From positions 1 to 41,410 of the forward strand of contig CAJQSI010000011.1 in NCBI GenBank assembly GCA_905612515.1: a stretch of DNA of 41,410 nucleotides, given 5' to 3'. Each line of letters begins with the position of its first letter. Position 1 is the first letter of the stretch. This DNA comes from an uncultured Opitutales bacterium (GTDB taxonomy: Bacteria; Verrucomicrobiota; Verrucomicrobiia; Opitutales; Seribacteraceae). This document shows positions 26,831 to 34,812 of the stretch, one piece after another. A model generated the notes under the pieces. It did not search any database. It worked only from the letters and a program-made list of their open reading frames with translations, and had not been told where the DNA came from. A program made the translations under genes and the position numbers.

Positions 26831-28005
26831 AACCTCGCCGAAGTCCACTTGATCGTGTCCTTGGACGCATTGAAGATCTGGACGAGGTAAATCTTGGCAT
26901 TTTGGTGCAAAAGCTTGCCAAGGAGCGGCGGTTATTGGAAACCATATTCGATGTTATACGTGATGGCATTTTGGTTCTAGATGGCGCGGGTTCTATTCAG
27001 TACGCGAACCTGCAAGGTCGACGCCTAATTGGATTGAAGGAAAGTGCAGTCGGCAAAGTCAAGGTGGCTCGAGCCGCACCCGAGATTGCACGAGCATTGG
27101 GGCTTGATCGTAAGACCGGGTTTCCTGAAGCGGAGGTAATTACCCGGGAGTTAAGCATTTCTTATCCCGAATATCGCTATGTTCGGCTCTATGCCGTCCC
27201 CATCGACAGCGAGGACAATCTTGAAGCAATCAAACATTCTCGCAGTCTTGCAGTTGTGTTGTCTGATGTTACGGAGGACAAGGTGTCCACCGAGGAGTTG
27301 ATCGAGAGTGAAAAGATAGCGAGCGTAATGAACTTGGCGGCCGGAGTTGCTCACGAACTCGGGAATCCTCTCAACTCCATTAATATTCATCTGCAGCTAA
27401 TGATGCGCCGTCTTGATGAAGTAGCCGAAAACGAAAAACTGGAAAAGTCCCTCGGCGCCTGTGTGAAAGAGGTGGAGCGCCTGGATGGCATCATTGCCCA
27501 TTTTCTTGAGGCGATTCGCCCTTCCGAACCTGATTTTCGTGAAACCAACCTACTTGAGTTGCTAGAAGAATCTTTGCGAGGCCGAGAAGAGGAATTTAAA
27601 GCCCGCAAGGTAAGCATTCAAGTGGAAGAGGGCGCGAAAACACCTTTCGTTTTTGCAGATCCGGACCAATTGAAACAGGTTTTTTTCAATGTGATTGGCA
27701 ACGCGATCGACGCTATGGGGAAGCAGCCAAAGTTAAGCATCGTTACTCGCGGAGATGATGAAAATGTTTACATACAGTTTGTCGACTCGGGGGTCGGCAT
27801 TGCGAAGGAAGACATTCCCAAGGTGTTCGAGCCCTATTACACCACGAAAAAAAACGGTCACGGCATAGGGATGATGATCGTCTATCGTATTATGCGAGAT
27901 CATGGTGGTGACGTAGGCATCGACAGCAAACCAGGTGCGGGCACTATTGTGACCCTCCGTTTTCCAAGAAAAGATCGACGAATGAAGCTGCTTGAGGAGC
28001 AGTGA
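26827..28005 (+). CDS. PAS-domain sensor histidine kinase, soluble
   Basis: The kinase has 392 residues. A PAS-like sensor occupies about 36-150 (VIRDGILVLDGAGSIQYAN). The dimerisation/phosphoacceptor domain has His176 in AAGVAHELGNPLN. The catalytic ATPase domain shows the N box at 286-295 (FFNVIGNAIDA), DSGVG at 320-324 and the G2 motif GHGIGM. There is no signal peptide or membrane helix, so it senses a cytoplasmic cue. The GTG start overlaps the coaB stop by 4 nt and has an AAAGGA 8 nt upstream. The sigma-54 activator next door is the likely partner. Confidence 0.92.
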   Translation: MKPRRSPLDRVLGRIEDLDEVNLGILVQKLAKERRLLETIFDVIRDGILVLDGAGSIQYANLQGRRLIGLKESAVGKVKVARAAPEIARALGLDRKTGFPEAEVITRELSISYPEYRYVRLYAVPIDSEDNLEAIKHSRSLAVVLSDVTEDKVSTEELIESEKIASVMNLAAGVAHELGNPLNSINIHLQLMMRRLDEVAENEKLEKSLGACVKEVERLDGIIAHFLEAIRPSEPDFRETNLLELLEESLRGREEEFKARKVSIQVEEGAKTPFVFADPDQLKQVFFNVIGNAIDAMGKQPKLSIVTRGDDENVYIQFVDSGVGIAKEDIPKVFEPYYTTKKNGHGIGMMIVYRIMRDHGGDVGIDSKPGAGTIVTLRFPRKDRRMKLLEEQ

Positions 28006-28041
28006 AATATACTTATATAATTCCGCCTAAATTATTTAGAA

Positions 28042-29406
28042 ATGCCTGCAACAATCCTCATCGTTGACGACGAGCAACACACCCGCGAAGGTCTGGAGTT
28101 AGCTCTTGAAGATAAATTCGACGTATACTTGGCTTCGGATCCCGAGGAAGCGTTCAACCTACTGGCTGCCGAGAAATTCGATATCGTTCTGACCGATCTT
28201 CGCATGTCCGGATCTTCCGGAATGAGCGTTATCGATCATGCCATTCGGCTGCCGAACAGGCCTGTGTGCATAATGATGACGGCCTATGGAGACGTAGACG
28301 TTGCCGTGGAAGCCATGAAACGGGGAGCTTTTGATTTTCTCTCCAAACCTTTGAACTTGGAGAAATTGGAAATCCTTATTCGCCGCGGTCTTGATTCTCG
28401 GAATTTAAAAGAGGAAAATGCAGATCTTCATCGTCGCCTAGATAAGAAATACAGTTTTGATGGCATCTTGGGTGAGTCTTCGGCTCTTGAGGAGGTGTTG
28501 GAGAAGGTGAGGCTGGTCGCCCCTTCCAAAGCTTCCGTTTTGCTTCAAGGTGAAACCGGTACGGGCAAAGAACTGATTGCTCAAGCCATTCATCAAAACA
28601 GCGACTGCGCTCGGGGCCCATTCGTCCCCGTCCACTGCGCAGCTCTTCCTGCGAACCTTTTGGAAAGTGAATTGTTCGGACATGAGAAAGGTGCTTTCAC
28701 AGGAGCTACCGAACGGCGTATCGGTCGTTTTGAGGCGGCGGACAAGGGAACTCTTTTTTTAGATGAAATTGGAGAAATCGATCCTTCCACTCAAGTTAAG
28801 CTACTTCGCTTTCTAGAATCCAAAACAATTGAGCGTCTTGGCAGTATGAAGCCGATTGCCGTGAATGCGCGACTTGTTTGCGCCACGAATCGGAATCTCG
28901 AAAAAATGGTCAAGAAAGGCGAGTTTCGGGACGATTTGTTTTACCGGCTCAACGTTATTCGAATCCAACTTCCCTCGCTTCGAGAACGTGCAGACGACGT
29001 GCCAATCCTCCTTAACCATTTTTTGGAAGAGTTTGCCGAGGAAAACGGTTTGACTACCCCTATTCCCAGTGATCAGGCACTATCCATCCTTCGTTCCTAT
29101 TCGTGGCCGGGCAATATCAGGGAGTTGCGAAACTTTTGTGAGAATATGGTCGTGCTGAAGAGAGGAAGCGAAATTACCGAGTATGATCTGGATCCCCGTT
29201 TCTCCGCACCTACCGATCTTCTTGCAGATGAACGCCCGCCAGGAGAGAATCTTTCGGTGGAGGAAAATGAAAAACGTCTCCTTCGCAACGCCTTGGTTCG
29301 TTCGGGAGGTAATCGTACGAAGGCCGCTGCACTAATGGGAGTGAGTCGTCGAACGCTTCACCGAAAATTAGACCGTTGGCCTGAATTGGATGTGCGAGAA
29401 GCGTAG
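28042..29406 (+). CDS. Sigma-54-dependent response regulator, NtrC family
   Basis: The protein has 454 residues. The receiver domain (1-120) has the acidic pair Asp9-Asp10, phosphoacceptor Asp52, Thr80 and Lys102. The AAA+ domain has Walker A GETGTGKE at 170-177, the sigma-54-contacting GAFTGA loop at 217-222 and Walker B LFLDEIGE at 238-245. A Fis-type helix-turn-helix lies at about 412-450 ([23 protein letters not shown]). It presumably activates sigma-54 promoters when phosphorylated by the adjacent kinase. Its regulon is not visible; no clear sigma-54 site (GG-N10-GC) was identified nearby. Confidence 0.94.
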   Translation: MPATILIVDDEQHTREGLELALEDKFDVYLASDPEEAFNLLAAEKFDIVLTDLRMSGSSGMSVIDHAIRLPNRPVCIMMTAYGDVDVAVEAMKRGAFDFLSKPLNLEKLEILIRRGLDSRNLKEENADLHRRLDKKYSFDGILGESSALEEVLEKVRLVAPSKASVLLQGETGTGKELIAQAIHQNSDCARGPFVPVHCAALPANLLESELFGHEKGAFTGATERRIGRFEAADKGTLFLDEIGEIDPSTQVKLLRFLESKTIERLGSMKPIAVNARLVCATNRNLEKMVKKGEFRDDLFYRLNVIRIQLPSLRERADDVPILLNHFLEEFAEENGLTTPIPSDQALSILRSYSWPGNIRELRNFCENMVVLKRGSEITEYDLDPRFSAPTDLLADERPPGENLSVEENEKRLLRNALVRSGGNRTKAAALMGVSRRTLHRKLDRWPELDVREA

Positions 29407-29426
29407 CCAACCTTAGCAAAAATAGG

Positions 29427-29501
<75 letters not shown>

Positions 29502-29511
29502 TCAAACAATA

Positions 29512-29541
29512 ATAATATGCTGATAACTCTATTGGTGTCAA
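29512..29541 (-). promoter_or_regulatory. Sigma-70 promoter of tRNA-Asn
   Basis: On the minus strand a perfect -35 TTGACA (29536-29541) is followed, after 18 nt, by -10 TATTAT (29512-29517, one mismatch to TATAAT). The tRNA 5' end lies 10 nt further on. This is the best promoter in the window and shows that a standard housekeeping consensus operates in this genome. Confidence 0.75.
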
Positions 29542-29683
29542 TGCCGTGCTGCGACTCAATTTCTTCTCAAATGGTCGTCAGGCCTATTGATAATGATTCT
29601 TCCTCTGCAGTTGCATGCCGTTGCGATCAAGGTCAATAATTAGCCATATTGTTTAAGCAAGTGTCCAAGATGTTCTCCATTAC

Positions 29684-30667
29684 ATGACAACGAGCCGCCA
29701 ATTAGCTGTCGATCGTCGGACCTTTCTTGCCGCAAGTGGTTTGGGTATTGGTTCTCTCATGCCGGGGTGTGCGCGGCAGTGGTCTGAAACTCAACCGCAA
29801 AAGGCTAGAAGCTCGAAGGCACGAGTTTCACGCTTTGTCGACGCTCACGTTCATTTTTACGATCCTGACCGCAAAGGCGGAGTGGTTTGGCCCGAGGAGA
29901 AGGACAAACTCCTTTATCGTACTGTTCTGCCTAAGGATTTCTTGAAGACTGCTGAATTTCATGGCGTACGAGAATCAATCTTGGTTGAAGCTTCACCTCG
30001 AATAGAGGATAATCAATGGCTTCTCGATCTCGCGGATGAAAGTCCATCTATCCTTGGCGTTGTGGGTAATTTGCCGGTAGGCGACCTCGAGTTCCGGGGG
30101 CATCTAGAACTATTCGCGAAAAACCCTCTCTTTCGAGGAATTCGTATCCGAGAAAAGGAGTTGGTTGACTTTTCGGGTGCTTCTTATGTCGAGGATTTGC
30201 GGCATATCGCGACTCAGGGGCTTAGCGTAGATGTCTTAGGTGGACCCGCCATGCTGCCGAACATTGTGAAGTTGGCGGAAACCGTGCCTACTTTGCGGAT
30301 CATCATCAACCATTTCCCCTTTGACGCCTCAACGGATTTATTTGTGCGGGATGCTGCCGAACGGGCTATGGAAAATCTGGCTACCAGACCAAATGTCTTT
30401 GCAAAGGTTTCAAACATCGTAAGAAAACTTGCTCCGGAATTCCAACACGCGGCCACTTATCGATCACGATTGGATCATCTCTGGAAGACCTTTGGGGAGA
30501 ATCGCCTCCTATACGGGAGCAATTGGCCTGTGAGCGATCATATAGCTCCATACTCTACGGCAATCGATATTTTGAAGGAATATCTTGCCGAAATGCCCTC
30601 CGAGCAGTCGGAAAAGTTTTTCTGGAGAAATTCGCGGGTAGCCTACAACTGGAAAGAAAGAGGATGA
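29684..30667 (+). CDS. Tat-exported amidohydrolase-2 family metal-dependent hydrolase
   Basis: The protein has 327 residues. The N terminus has a twin-arginine motif (Arg11-Arg12-Thr-Phe-Leu) and a hydrophobic stretch ending in PGCA, so Tat export is likely and lipidation at Cys29 is possible. The mature part starts VDAHVHFYDP with metal ligands His55 and His57, followed by IIINHFP and LLYGSNWPVSD, typical of the TIM-barrel amidohydrolase-2 family (fuconolactonase and related lactonases). The substrate is unknown; a sugar lactone is a guess from family alone. It stands alone between tRNA-Asn and the convergent tolC-like gene. Confidence 0.85.
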   Translation: MTTSRQLAVDRRTFLAASGLGIGSLMPGCARQWSETQPQKARSSKARVSRFVDAHVHFYDPDRKGGVVWPEEKDKLLYRTVLPKDFLKTAEFHGVRESILVEASPRIEDNQWLLDLADESPSILGVVGNLPVGDLEFRGHLELFAKNPLFRGIRIREKELVDFSGASYVEDLRHIATQGLSVDVLGGPAMLPNIVKLAETVPTLRIIINHFPFDASTDLFVRDAAERAMENLATRPNVFAKVSNIVRKLAPEFQHAATYRSRLDHLWKTFGENRLLYGSNWPVSDHIAPYSTAIDILKEYLAEMPSEQSEKFFWRNSRVAYNWKERG

Positions 30668-30680
30668 ACTTTCGTTACTC

Positions 30681-31943
30681 CTATTTTTCAGACCTTACTG
30701 GTTGGCCGAGAATGTCTTCCAGGGCGAGGTGAGCGGATTGGAATTGGTATCTGGCCTCGAGGAGTTTGCGACGGACTTCGAAGAGTCCGATGCGAAGAAG
30801 GTTTCGTGAGACAGGGTCGATGCCTTGCCCATTTGGGCTTTCCTCGAGGGCAGGAGCAAACTCGCTTTCGAGGTTTGCAGAAGAGGTTTCGTGCTCGGCG
30901 AGTTGCTGCGAGGCGGCTCGGTAATCACGTAGAGTGGTGGCAAGTGTGAGGCGGAGGTCACGGCGAGCAAGGCGTTGGATGGCGAGATTTTCGTGCAATT
31001 CGGCGGTGGCGGCTTGAATGTCGGCCCGATGTCCCCACATGGGAATCTCTATGCCGAGGAGAACGCCCCACTGGTCGGAGTCGGATGAGATGCGCCGATC
31101 ATGTTCGATATTACCCTGAAGGAAGGAGAACCAAGGGATACGGCGAGCCTCGGCTTGATGGATGCGGGCTCGGGCGGCTTCACCTTCATGTTCGAGTGAG
31201 ATTAGCTCGGGGCGTCCCAGAGTGGCAGTGGGAAATAGGTTATTTAGGGTGAGGGTGGAAGTGTTTTCATCTGGTTTGGTGAAAGAGGTTACTAGATTTA
31301 CGGGTGTGTCATCGGGTTGGGCGAGGAGTGCGAGTAATGTGGCGGAAACGCTTTCGTAGGTTCGATCGGCTTCGGAAGCCTCGGCGAGAGTTTCGTAGTC
31401 CTCGAGTCGACTTTCAAGAGCTTTTGGGAGGGTGAGCTGGCCTGCGGCGACAAGGATGTCGTGGGCTGTACGGATGGCCGCTTGGGTTTCGGCGATTTCG
31501 CGGGCGAGGAGTGCGTCTTTTTTTCGATAAAGAGTTTCAAAGTAAAGCCGCTTGACCTCGTTGGAAAGGATGTTTTCAGTCAGCTTGAGCTGTATGCGTG
31601 CGACTTCGGTTCGGGCTTGGCCTTCTTCCTCCAGAGCCTTTGTTTCCCATGGGTTGTTCAGACGAAAGCGCAGGGCATATTCTTGGCTGGATTCACCTGC
31701 GAGACGACCCTCGTCGTGGCGAAGTCGAAGCTCGGGGGCAGGCATGGTGCCGATGGCGCGAAGGCGGGCGCGGACGGATGCTATGCGGGTGCGGGGAGCA
31801 TCAAGGTTTTCGGTGTTATCCCTCGCCAGTTCGAGGGCTTGTTCAAGTGAAAGATTCCGAGATGCGTTAGCATCTTGGGCGTGAACGAGTGGTGCGGAAA
31901 AAATGCAGAATGTGAAGATTGCTGCGCGTACGAGACCTTTCAT
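30681..31943 (-). CDS. TolC-type outer-membrane efflux protein
   Basis: With ATG at 31943 the protein has 420 residues. It starts with a signal peptide (KGLVRAAIFTFCIFSAPLVHAQ, cleavage after AHA likely). The rest is long alpha-helical heptad sequence with the repeated outer-membrane-factor pattern: LSLEQALELARDN near the mature N terminus, GRPELISLEHEGEAARARI in the second half, and a central GIEIPMWGHRADIQAATAEL, where the GIxIPLF-like strand is typical of the family. It is the distal gene of the minus-strand cassette, 8 bp after the HlyD gene. An upstream in-frame ATG (32009) would overlap that gene and precede the signal peptide, so it is not used. Confidence 0.88.
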   Translation of the reverse strand: MKGLVRAAIFTFCIFSAPLVHAQDANASRNLSLEQALELARDNTENLDAPRTRIASVRARLRAIGTMPAPELRLRHDEGRLAGESSQEYALRFRLNNPWETKALEEEGQARTEVARIQLKLTENILSNEVKRLYFETLYRKKDALLAREIAETQAAIRTAHDILVAAGQLTLPKALESRLEDYETLAEASEADRTYESVSATLLALLAQPDDTPVNLVTSFTKPDENTSTLTLNNLFPTATLGRPELISLEHEGEAARARIHQAEARRIPWFSFLQGNIEHDRRISSDSDQWGVLLGIEIPMWGHRADIQAATAELHENLAIQRLARRDLRLTLATTLRDYRAASQQLAEHETSSANLESEFAPALEESPNGQGIDPVSRNLLRIGLFEVRRKLLEARYQFQSAHLALEDILGQPVRSEK

Positions 31944-31951
31944 CAAAAGAT

Positions 31952-33070
31952 TCAGGAACCCCGGAGGAAGCCGAAAAAACCTATCGAGGTGGTTTCGATG
32001 ACGACCCATTCGCCGGGGACGAGGGCATCGTGATCTTGGCCCGTGATGGATCGGAGTTGGATGTTGCGTCCGCGAGCCATGCGATTGGGGGCGTTGCGGA
32101 CGCGCCCAGGGAAGTTGAGTATGTGAGGGGTAACGGAGACGACCTCCATTCGGATTTGGGCAGAAGGGTTGGTTTCCGAGTATACGACTAGTTCGTCGCC
32201 AACGGTGGGTTGCAGGTGGGCGAAACGTTCGGGTTGAAAGCCCATGACCCGCTTGACTTCCTTACCGTTGGCAGGGTCGTATTCCTTAATAATAAGGCGG
32301 GCCATTGGTTCTCCGGCGGAGACATTTTCGCCTCTTTGGAAGGAGAGCTCGGCTACCACGCCGTCGTTGGCGGCTTTGAGGAAGCAGTGTTCACGACGTT
32401 GCTCTAGGAGAGCGAGGCGGTTGTTGCCGGGGCGTTCGATTGTGTGTACTTCAGCAAGACGTGCGATGGAATCTTCCAGGTCTGCCTTCACTTTAGAGAT
32501 GAGTGAGGGATGCATGTCCCCTCGCTTTGCGAGGACGGCGATCTTGGCCTCGAGTTCGCTCACAATTTCCCGGTCCACTAGCCCTCGGTCGAGCAATGCT
32601 TTCTGCCGTTCGAGTTGACGGGAGAAGATGGCCAGTTCGGCGGAATCGGAAGCTTGGTCCATGAGAAGTTCGCTAACATCTACGCGAATGCGTTGGACGG
32701 CTGAGGTGAAGCGGCGATCGCGATCGAGACGGTCGAGCTCTAATTCTTCCTTGATTGAGGCGATTTGTTTATCGATAAGGCTTGTGTCGAGAACGACGAG
32801 GAGATCTCCGCGACTTACCTTCTGGCCGATTGCGACTTTTATGTCCTCGATGCGTCCCACTTCGCGACTAGAAATGGACTCGAAGTCAAATTCTACGGTT
32901 CCGTTTAGTTCATAATATCCGCCACCATATTCGTAAAGGGCGAAAAGTGCGGGAATGAAGAGAAGCCAAACGAAAAGAGGCCACTTCCTACCGATGCGGC
33001 CGAGGCTACTGCCGCGGTGACGTTTCGGGGCAGGTTTTAGAGGTGCTGAAGCCGCTCGTTCGTCAGACAT
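31952..33070 (-). CDS. HlyD/MFP-type periplasmic adaptor protein
   Basis: The protein has 372 residues. A cytoplasmic basic N terminus is followed by one membrane anchor at about 29-47 (WPLFVWLLFIPALFALYEYGG). A biotinyl-lipoyl-like half motif follows, REVGRIEDIKVAIGQKVSRGDLLVVLD at 70-96. A long coiled-coil hairpin (about 97-225) is followed by the second lipoyl half, ANDGVVAELSFQRGENVSAGEPMARLI, and a beta-barrel domain. This is the architecture of adaptors bridging an inner-membrane pump to TolC. No ABC, MFS or RND pump is encoded beside it; the upstream gene (3 bp away) encodes a DUF4956 membrane protein instead. Confidence 0.9.
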   Translation of the reverse strand: MSDERAASAPLKPAPKRHRGSSLGRIGRKWPLFVWLLFIPALFALYEYGGGYYELNGTVEFDFESISSREVGRIEDIKVAIGQKVSRGDLLVVLDTSLIDKQIASIKEELELDRLDRDRRFTSAVQRIRVDVSELLMDQASDSAELAIFSRQLERQKALLDRGLVDREIVSELEAKIAVLAKRGDMHPSLISKVKADLEDSIARLAEVHTIERPGNNRLALLEQRREHCFLKAANDGVVAELSFQRGENVSAGEPMARLIIKEYDPANGKEVKRVMGFQPERFAHLQPTVGDELVVYSETNPSAQIRMEVVSVTPHILNFPGRVRNAPNRMARGRNIQLRSITGQDHDALVPGEWVVIETTSIGFFGFLRGS

Positions 33071-33073
33071 GGC

Positions 33074-33757
33074 TCAGATTTCCACGGTGGAGCGTTGCAT
33101 GACCATGCTCACATCCTCGATTCCCTCGATGGCTTCGAGATCGACGATTAGGTCGGGTTTTCCGGACGGATCCAGCAAGCGGACATGGTAGGAGTACTCA
33201 ACGGCCTCTCCCTGAATGGCTTCCCGCATGGCGACCATATTGACGGCCGAAGTGTGGCGTTCAAAGACCTCGCGGGTGAGTGCTTCTCCAGATTCTCCCT
33301 TTGGCAGGATAAAGCGAAGCAGACCCTCGAAAGAACGGCGAGAGGCAAAGGGTGAGTAGTGCAGAAAGAGGACGGCGAAACAGAAGAAGACCGGCCCTAT
33401 TATGGCGACGTCAACAACTTGAGCCCCAGCGGCAATGCCCGAGGCGAGACTGGCGAAGAGAAAAATAATGTCGCGAGGATCACGGATGGGCGTGCGAAAG
33501 CGAATGAGGGCGAGGGCACCGAGAATACCGAGCCCGCGAGCTAGGTTGTTGCCTATTGCGATAATCATTATGCAGGTCACAATGGAGGCGAGAGCGATCG
33601 TTTGAACAAATGTACGAGAGTAGGAGTATCCTGTGTGCGTGCGCTGGTAGACGGCGGCCAGCAACAAGGACATGACAAAGCTGAGCAGGAGGGAGAAGAG
33701 GATCTGCAGCGGACTGAACGCCCGAGCGGGTCCCAATGCGTTAAAAATCGCTTCCAT
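33074..33757 (-). CDS. DUF4956 integral membrane protein
   Basis: The protein has about 227 residues with roughly four hydrophobic segments in the first half (LQILFSLLLSFVMSLLLAAVY, TFVQTIALASIVTCIMIIAI, the stretch around IIFLFASLASGIAAGA, VAIIGPVFFCFAVLFL) and a soluble C-terminal domain. The segment RGLGILGALALIRFRTPIRDPRDIIF is the hallmark of DUF4956. The family has no established function but, as I recall, is often encoded beside VTC-domain proteins. ATG 33757 overlaps the VTC gene by 17 nt; an alternative ATG at 33784 would overlap by 44 nt and add 9 residues. Coupling to the VTC gene is likely. Confidence 0.88.
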   Translation of the reverse strand: MEAIFNALGPARAFSPLQILFSLLLSFVMSLLLAAVYQRTHTGYSYSRTFVQTIALASIVTCIMIIAIGNNLARGLGILGALALIRFRTPIRDPRDIIFLFASLASGIAAGAQVVDVAIIGPVFFCFAVLFLHYSPFASRRSFEGLLRFILPKGESGEALTREVFERHTSAVNMVAMREAIQGEAVEYSYHVRLLDPSGKPDLIVDLEAIEGIEDVSMVMQRSTVEI

Positions 33758-34508
33758 CTTCGTAGGAACAGTTCTCAGAGACATCAGAATAAGTACTGCC
33801 TCGAAATAGGGATTCCAATCTCATAGCAGTTGAATACTTGCAAAATCCGGTGTTCACGAGATCAAAACGTTCAACCATCTCCGCCATCCACTCGGGGAAT
33901 TCGGTTTCGGCCTTAAGTTCTAGAATCTGGCCAGGGTATTCGCGGCACAAGGAGGTTTGGGTATCCATCGAGTACCAACGAGCAGATTGGCATGGAAATG
34001 TCCAAGAACCTCGAGCGGGTCTATAGCGAAGGCGGCGATCAATGGTTACGCGGGCATAGCGTTCGCTAATACCCTTGTAGGATTCCCGGACATAGTTGAC
34101 GTAGACAAATGGTCTTGCGCCTATCTCCCGCACGAGCCGGACGAACTCAAGGTAATTCATGTTCTCGGATTCGTTTGCAAAAGGGATAATACTTGTCGGA
34201 TGCAAAATGTTTTCCTTTGAATAGTCTTTGGACTGCAACACGACACGACTCTTCAGAATCATGACATTAATCTTTCGCTTGATCTCTAGAAAGTAGGGGC
34301 ATTCGTTGCCCGTTCCGTATGTGCGTATCCGTAATTTAAAACGGGTTCTAGCCTTCCGTTCTTTTGCGAAATGGAGGGTAGCGTTTGAGGCATCTAGTTG
34401 AAGAGTGGTGACAAGATATTCGGGGATATCACCGATAGAATGCTCATCCTCGTACACGAATGGGCGAATGAACCGTCGGATTTCCGGAACTTGCTCTGGA
34501 GCGACCAC
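33741..34508 (-). CDS. VTC-domain polyphosphate polymerase
   Basis: The VTC domain makes polyphosphate from ATP in the tunnel-shaped TTM fold. Lining motifs are visible: LRIRTYG, YFLEIKRK, YVNYVRESYKG with RVTIDRRLRYRP, the Glu-Lys of ILELKAETEFPEW and the closing KYSTAM. GTG 34508 is the first ordinary start, but the conserved opening motif RYEYKYVV lies just upstream (34503-34526) in the same open frame, which continues to a stop at 34590-34592 with no ATG, GTG or TTG. So the real start is probably a rare ATT/ATC codon (for example 34583 or 34553), or a frameshift exists. It is the first gene of the cassette, overlapping the DUF4956 gene. Confidence 0.85.
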   Translation of the reverse strand: MVAPEQVPEIRRFIRPFVYEDEHSIGDIPEYLVTTLQLDASNATLHFAKERKARTRFKLRIRTYGTGNECPYFLEIKRKINVMILKSRVVLQSKDYSKENILHPTSIIPFANESENMNYLEFVRLVREIGARPFVYVNYVRESYKGISERYARVTIDRRLRYRPARGSWTFPCQSARWYSMDTQTSLCREYPGQILELKAETEFPEWMAEMVERFDLVNTGFCKYSTAMRLESLFRGSTYSDVSENCSYEDGSDF

Positions 34509-34593
34509 GTATTTGTACTCGTAGCGATCGATTTGTCGGTCGCTTATTCGAATAGATGCCTGTGAAGTAGTGATAGTAGGAATTTTGTGTTAA

Positions 34594-34623
34594 AGTTGCA
34601 AGTTTCAGAGTTGCAAGTTTCAG
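34594..34623. repeat. Tandem 15-bp direct repeat
   Basis: The 15-mer AGTTGCAAGTTTCAG occurs twice in immediate succession (34594-34608 and 34609-34623) with no mismatch. It lies upstream of the VTC gene, inside the leader of its probable transcript, just beyond the stop codon that closes the VTC frame. It looks like a recent slippage duplication. Confidence 0.9.
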
Positions 34624-34681
34624 AAGAGTAACGAGGGATTGCAAAATTTACTTCGAGGTCACAAACTAATTATGAAAAATG

Positions 34682-34711
34682 ATATTATGGGAAAACATTG
34701 ATACTTCTCAA
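34682..34711 (-). promoter_or_regulatory. Candidate promoter for the VTC-DUF4956-HlyD-TolC cassette
   Basis: On the minus strand TTGAGA (34706-34711, one mismatch to TTGACA) is followed by CATAAT (34684-34689, one mismatch) at 16-nt spacing, or TAATAT (34682-34687) at 18 nt. Transcription would start near 34676, giving a leader of roughly 90-170 nt that contains the 15-bp duplication. The match is moderate and unverified. Confidence 0.4.
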
Positions 34712-34812
34712 GCAAATCGTTTGATGTTCGGCGAGGGATATTTTTTCAAAATGTATGCCTGTAACTCAATGGTAGACTTTCGGATTACGAGCCATTAAAC
34801 CGTCTATCCCTC

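Larger units (their letters stand above)
34584..34812. other. AT-rich divergent intergenic region
   Basis: This spacer separates the minus-strand cassette from the plus-strand giant gene. It holds the 15-bp tandem repeat, the candidate minus-strand promoter, and a short tRNA D-arm-like string at 34761-34776 (GTAACTCAATGGTAGA) that cannot be folded into a full tRNA. No convincing plus-strand promoter or Shine-Dalgarno for the giant gene was found. Confidence 0.6.

Noticed and set aside
29502-29683. Spacer between tRNA-Asn and the amidohydrolase
   Set aside because: Apart from the tRNA promoter nothing was found: no further RNA gene, repeat or convincing promoter for the amidohydrolase.
34444-34644. 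66-codon minus-strand frame starting MQSLVTLL and containing the duplicated LKLAT
   Set aside because: It overlaps the VTC start in a different frame, and its C-terminal half is the VTC coding DNA misread; it is kept only as a possible source of a frameshifted start.
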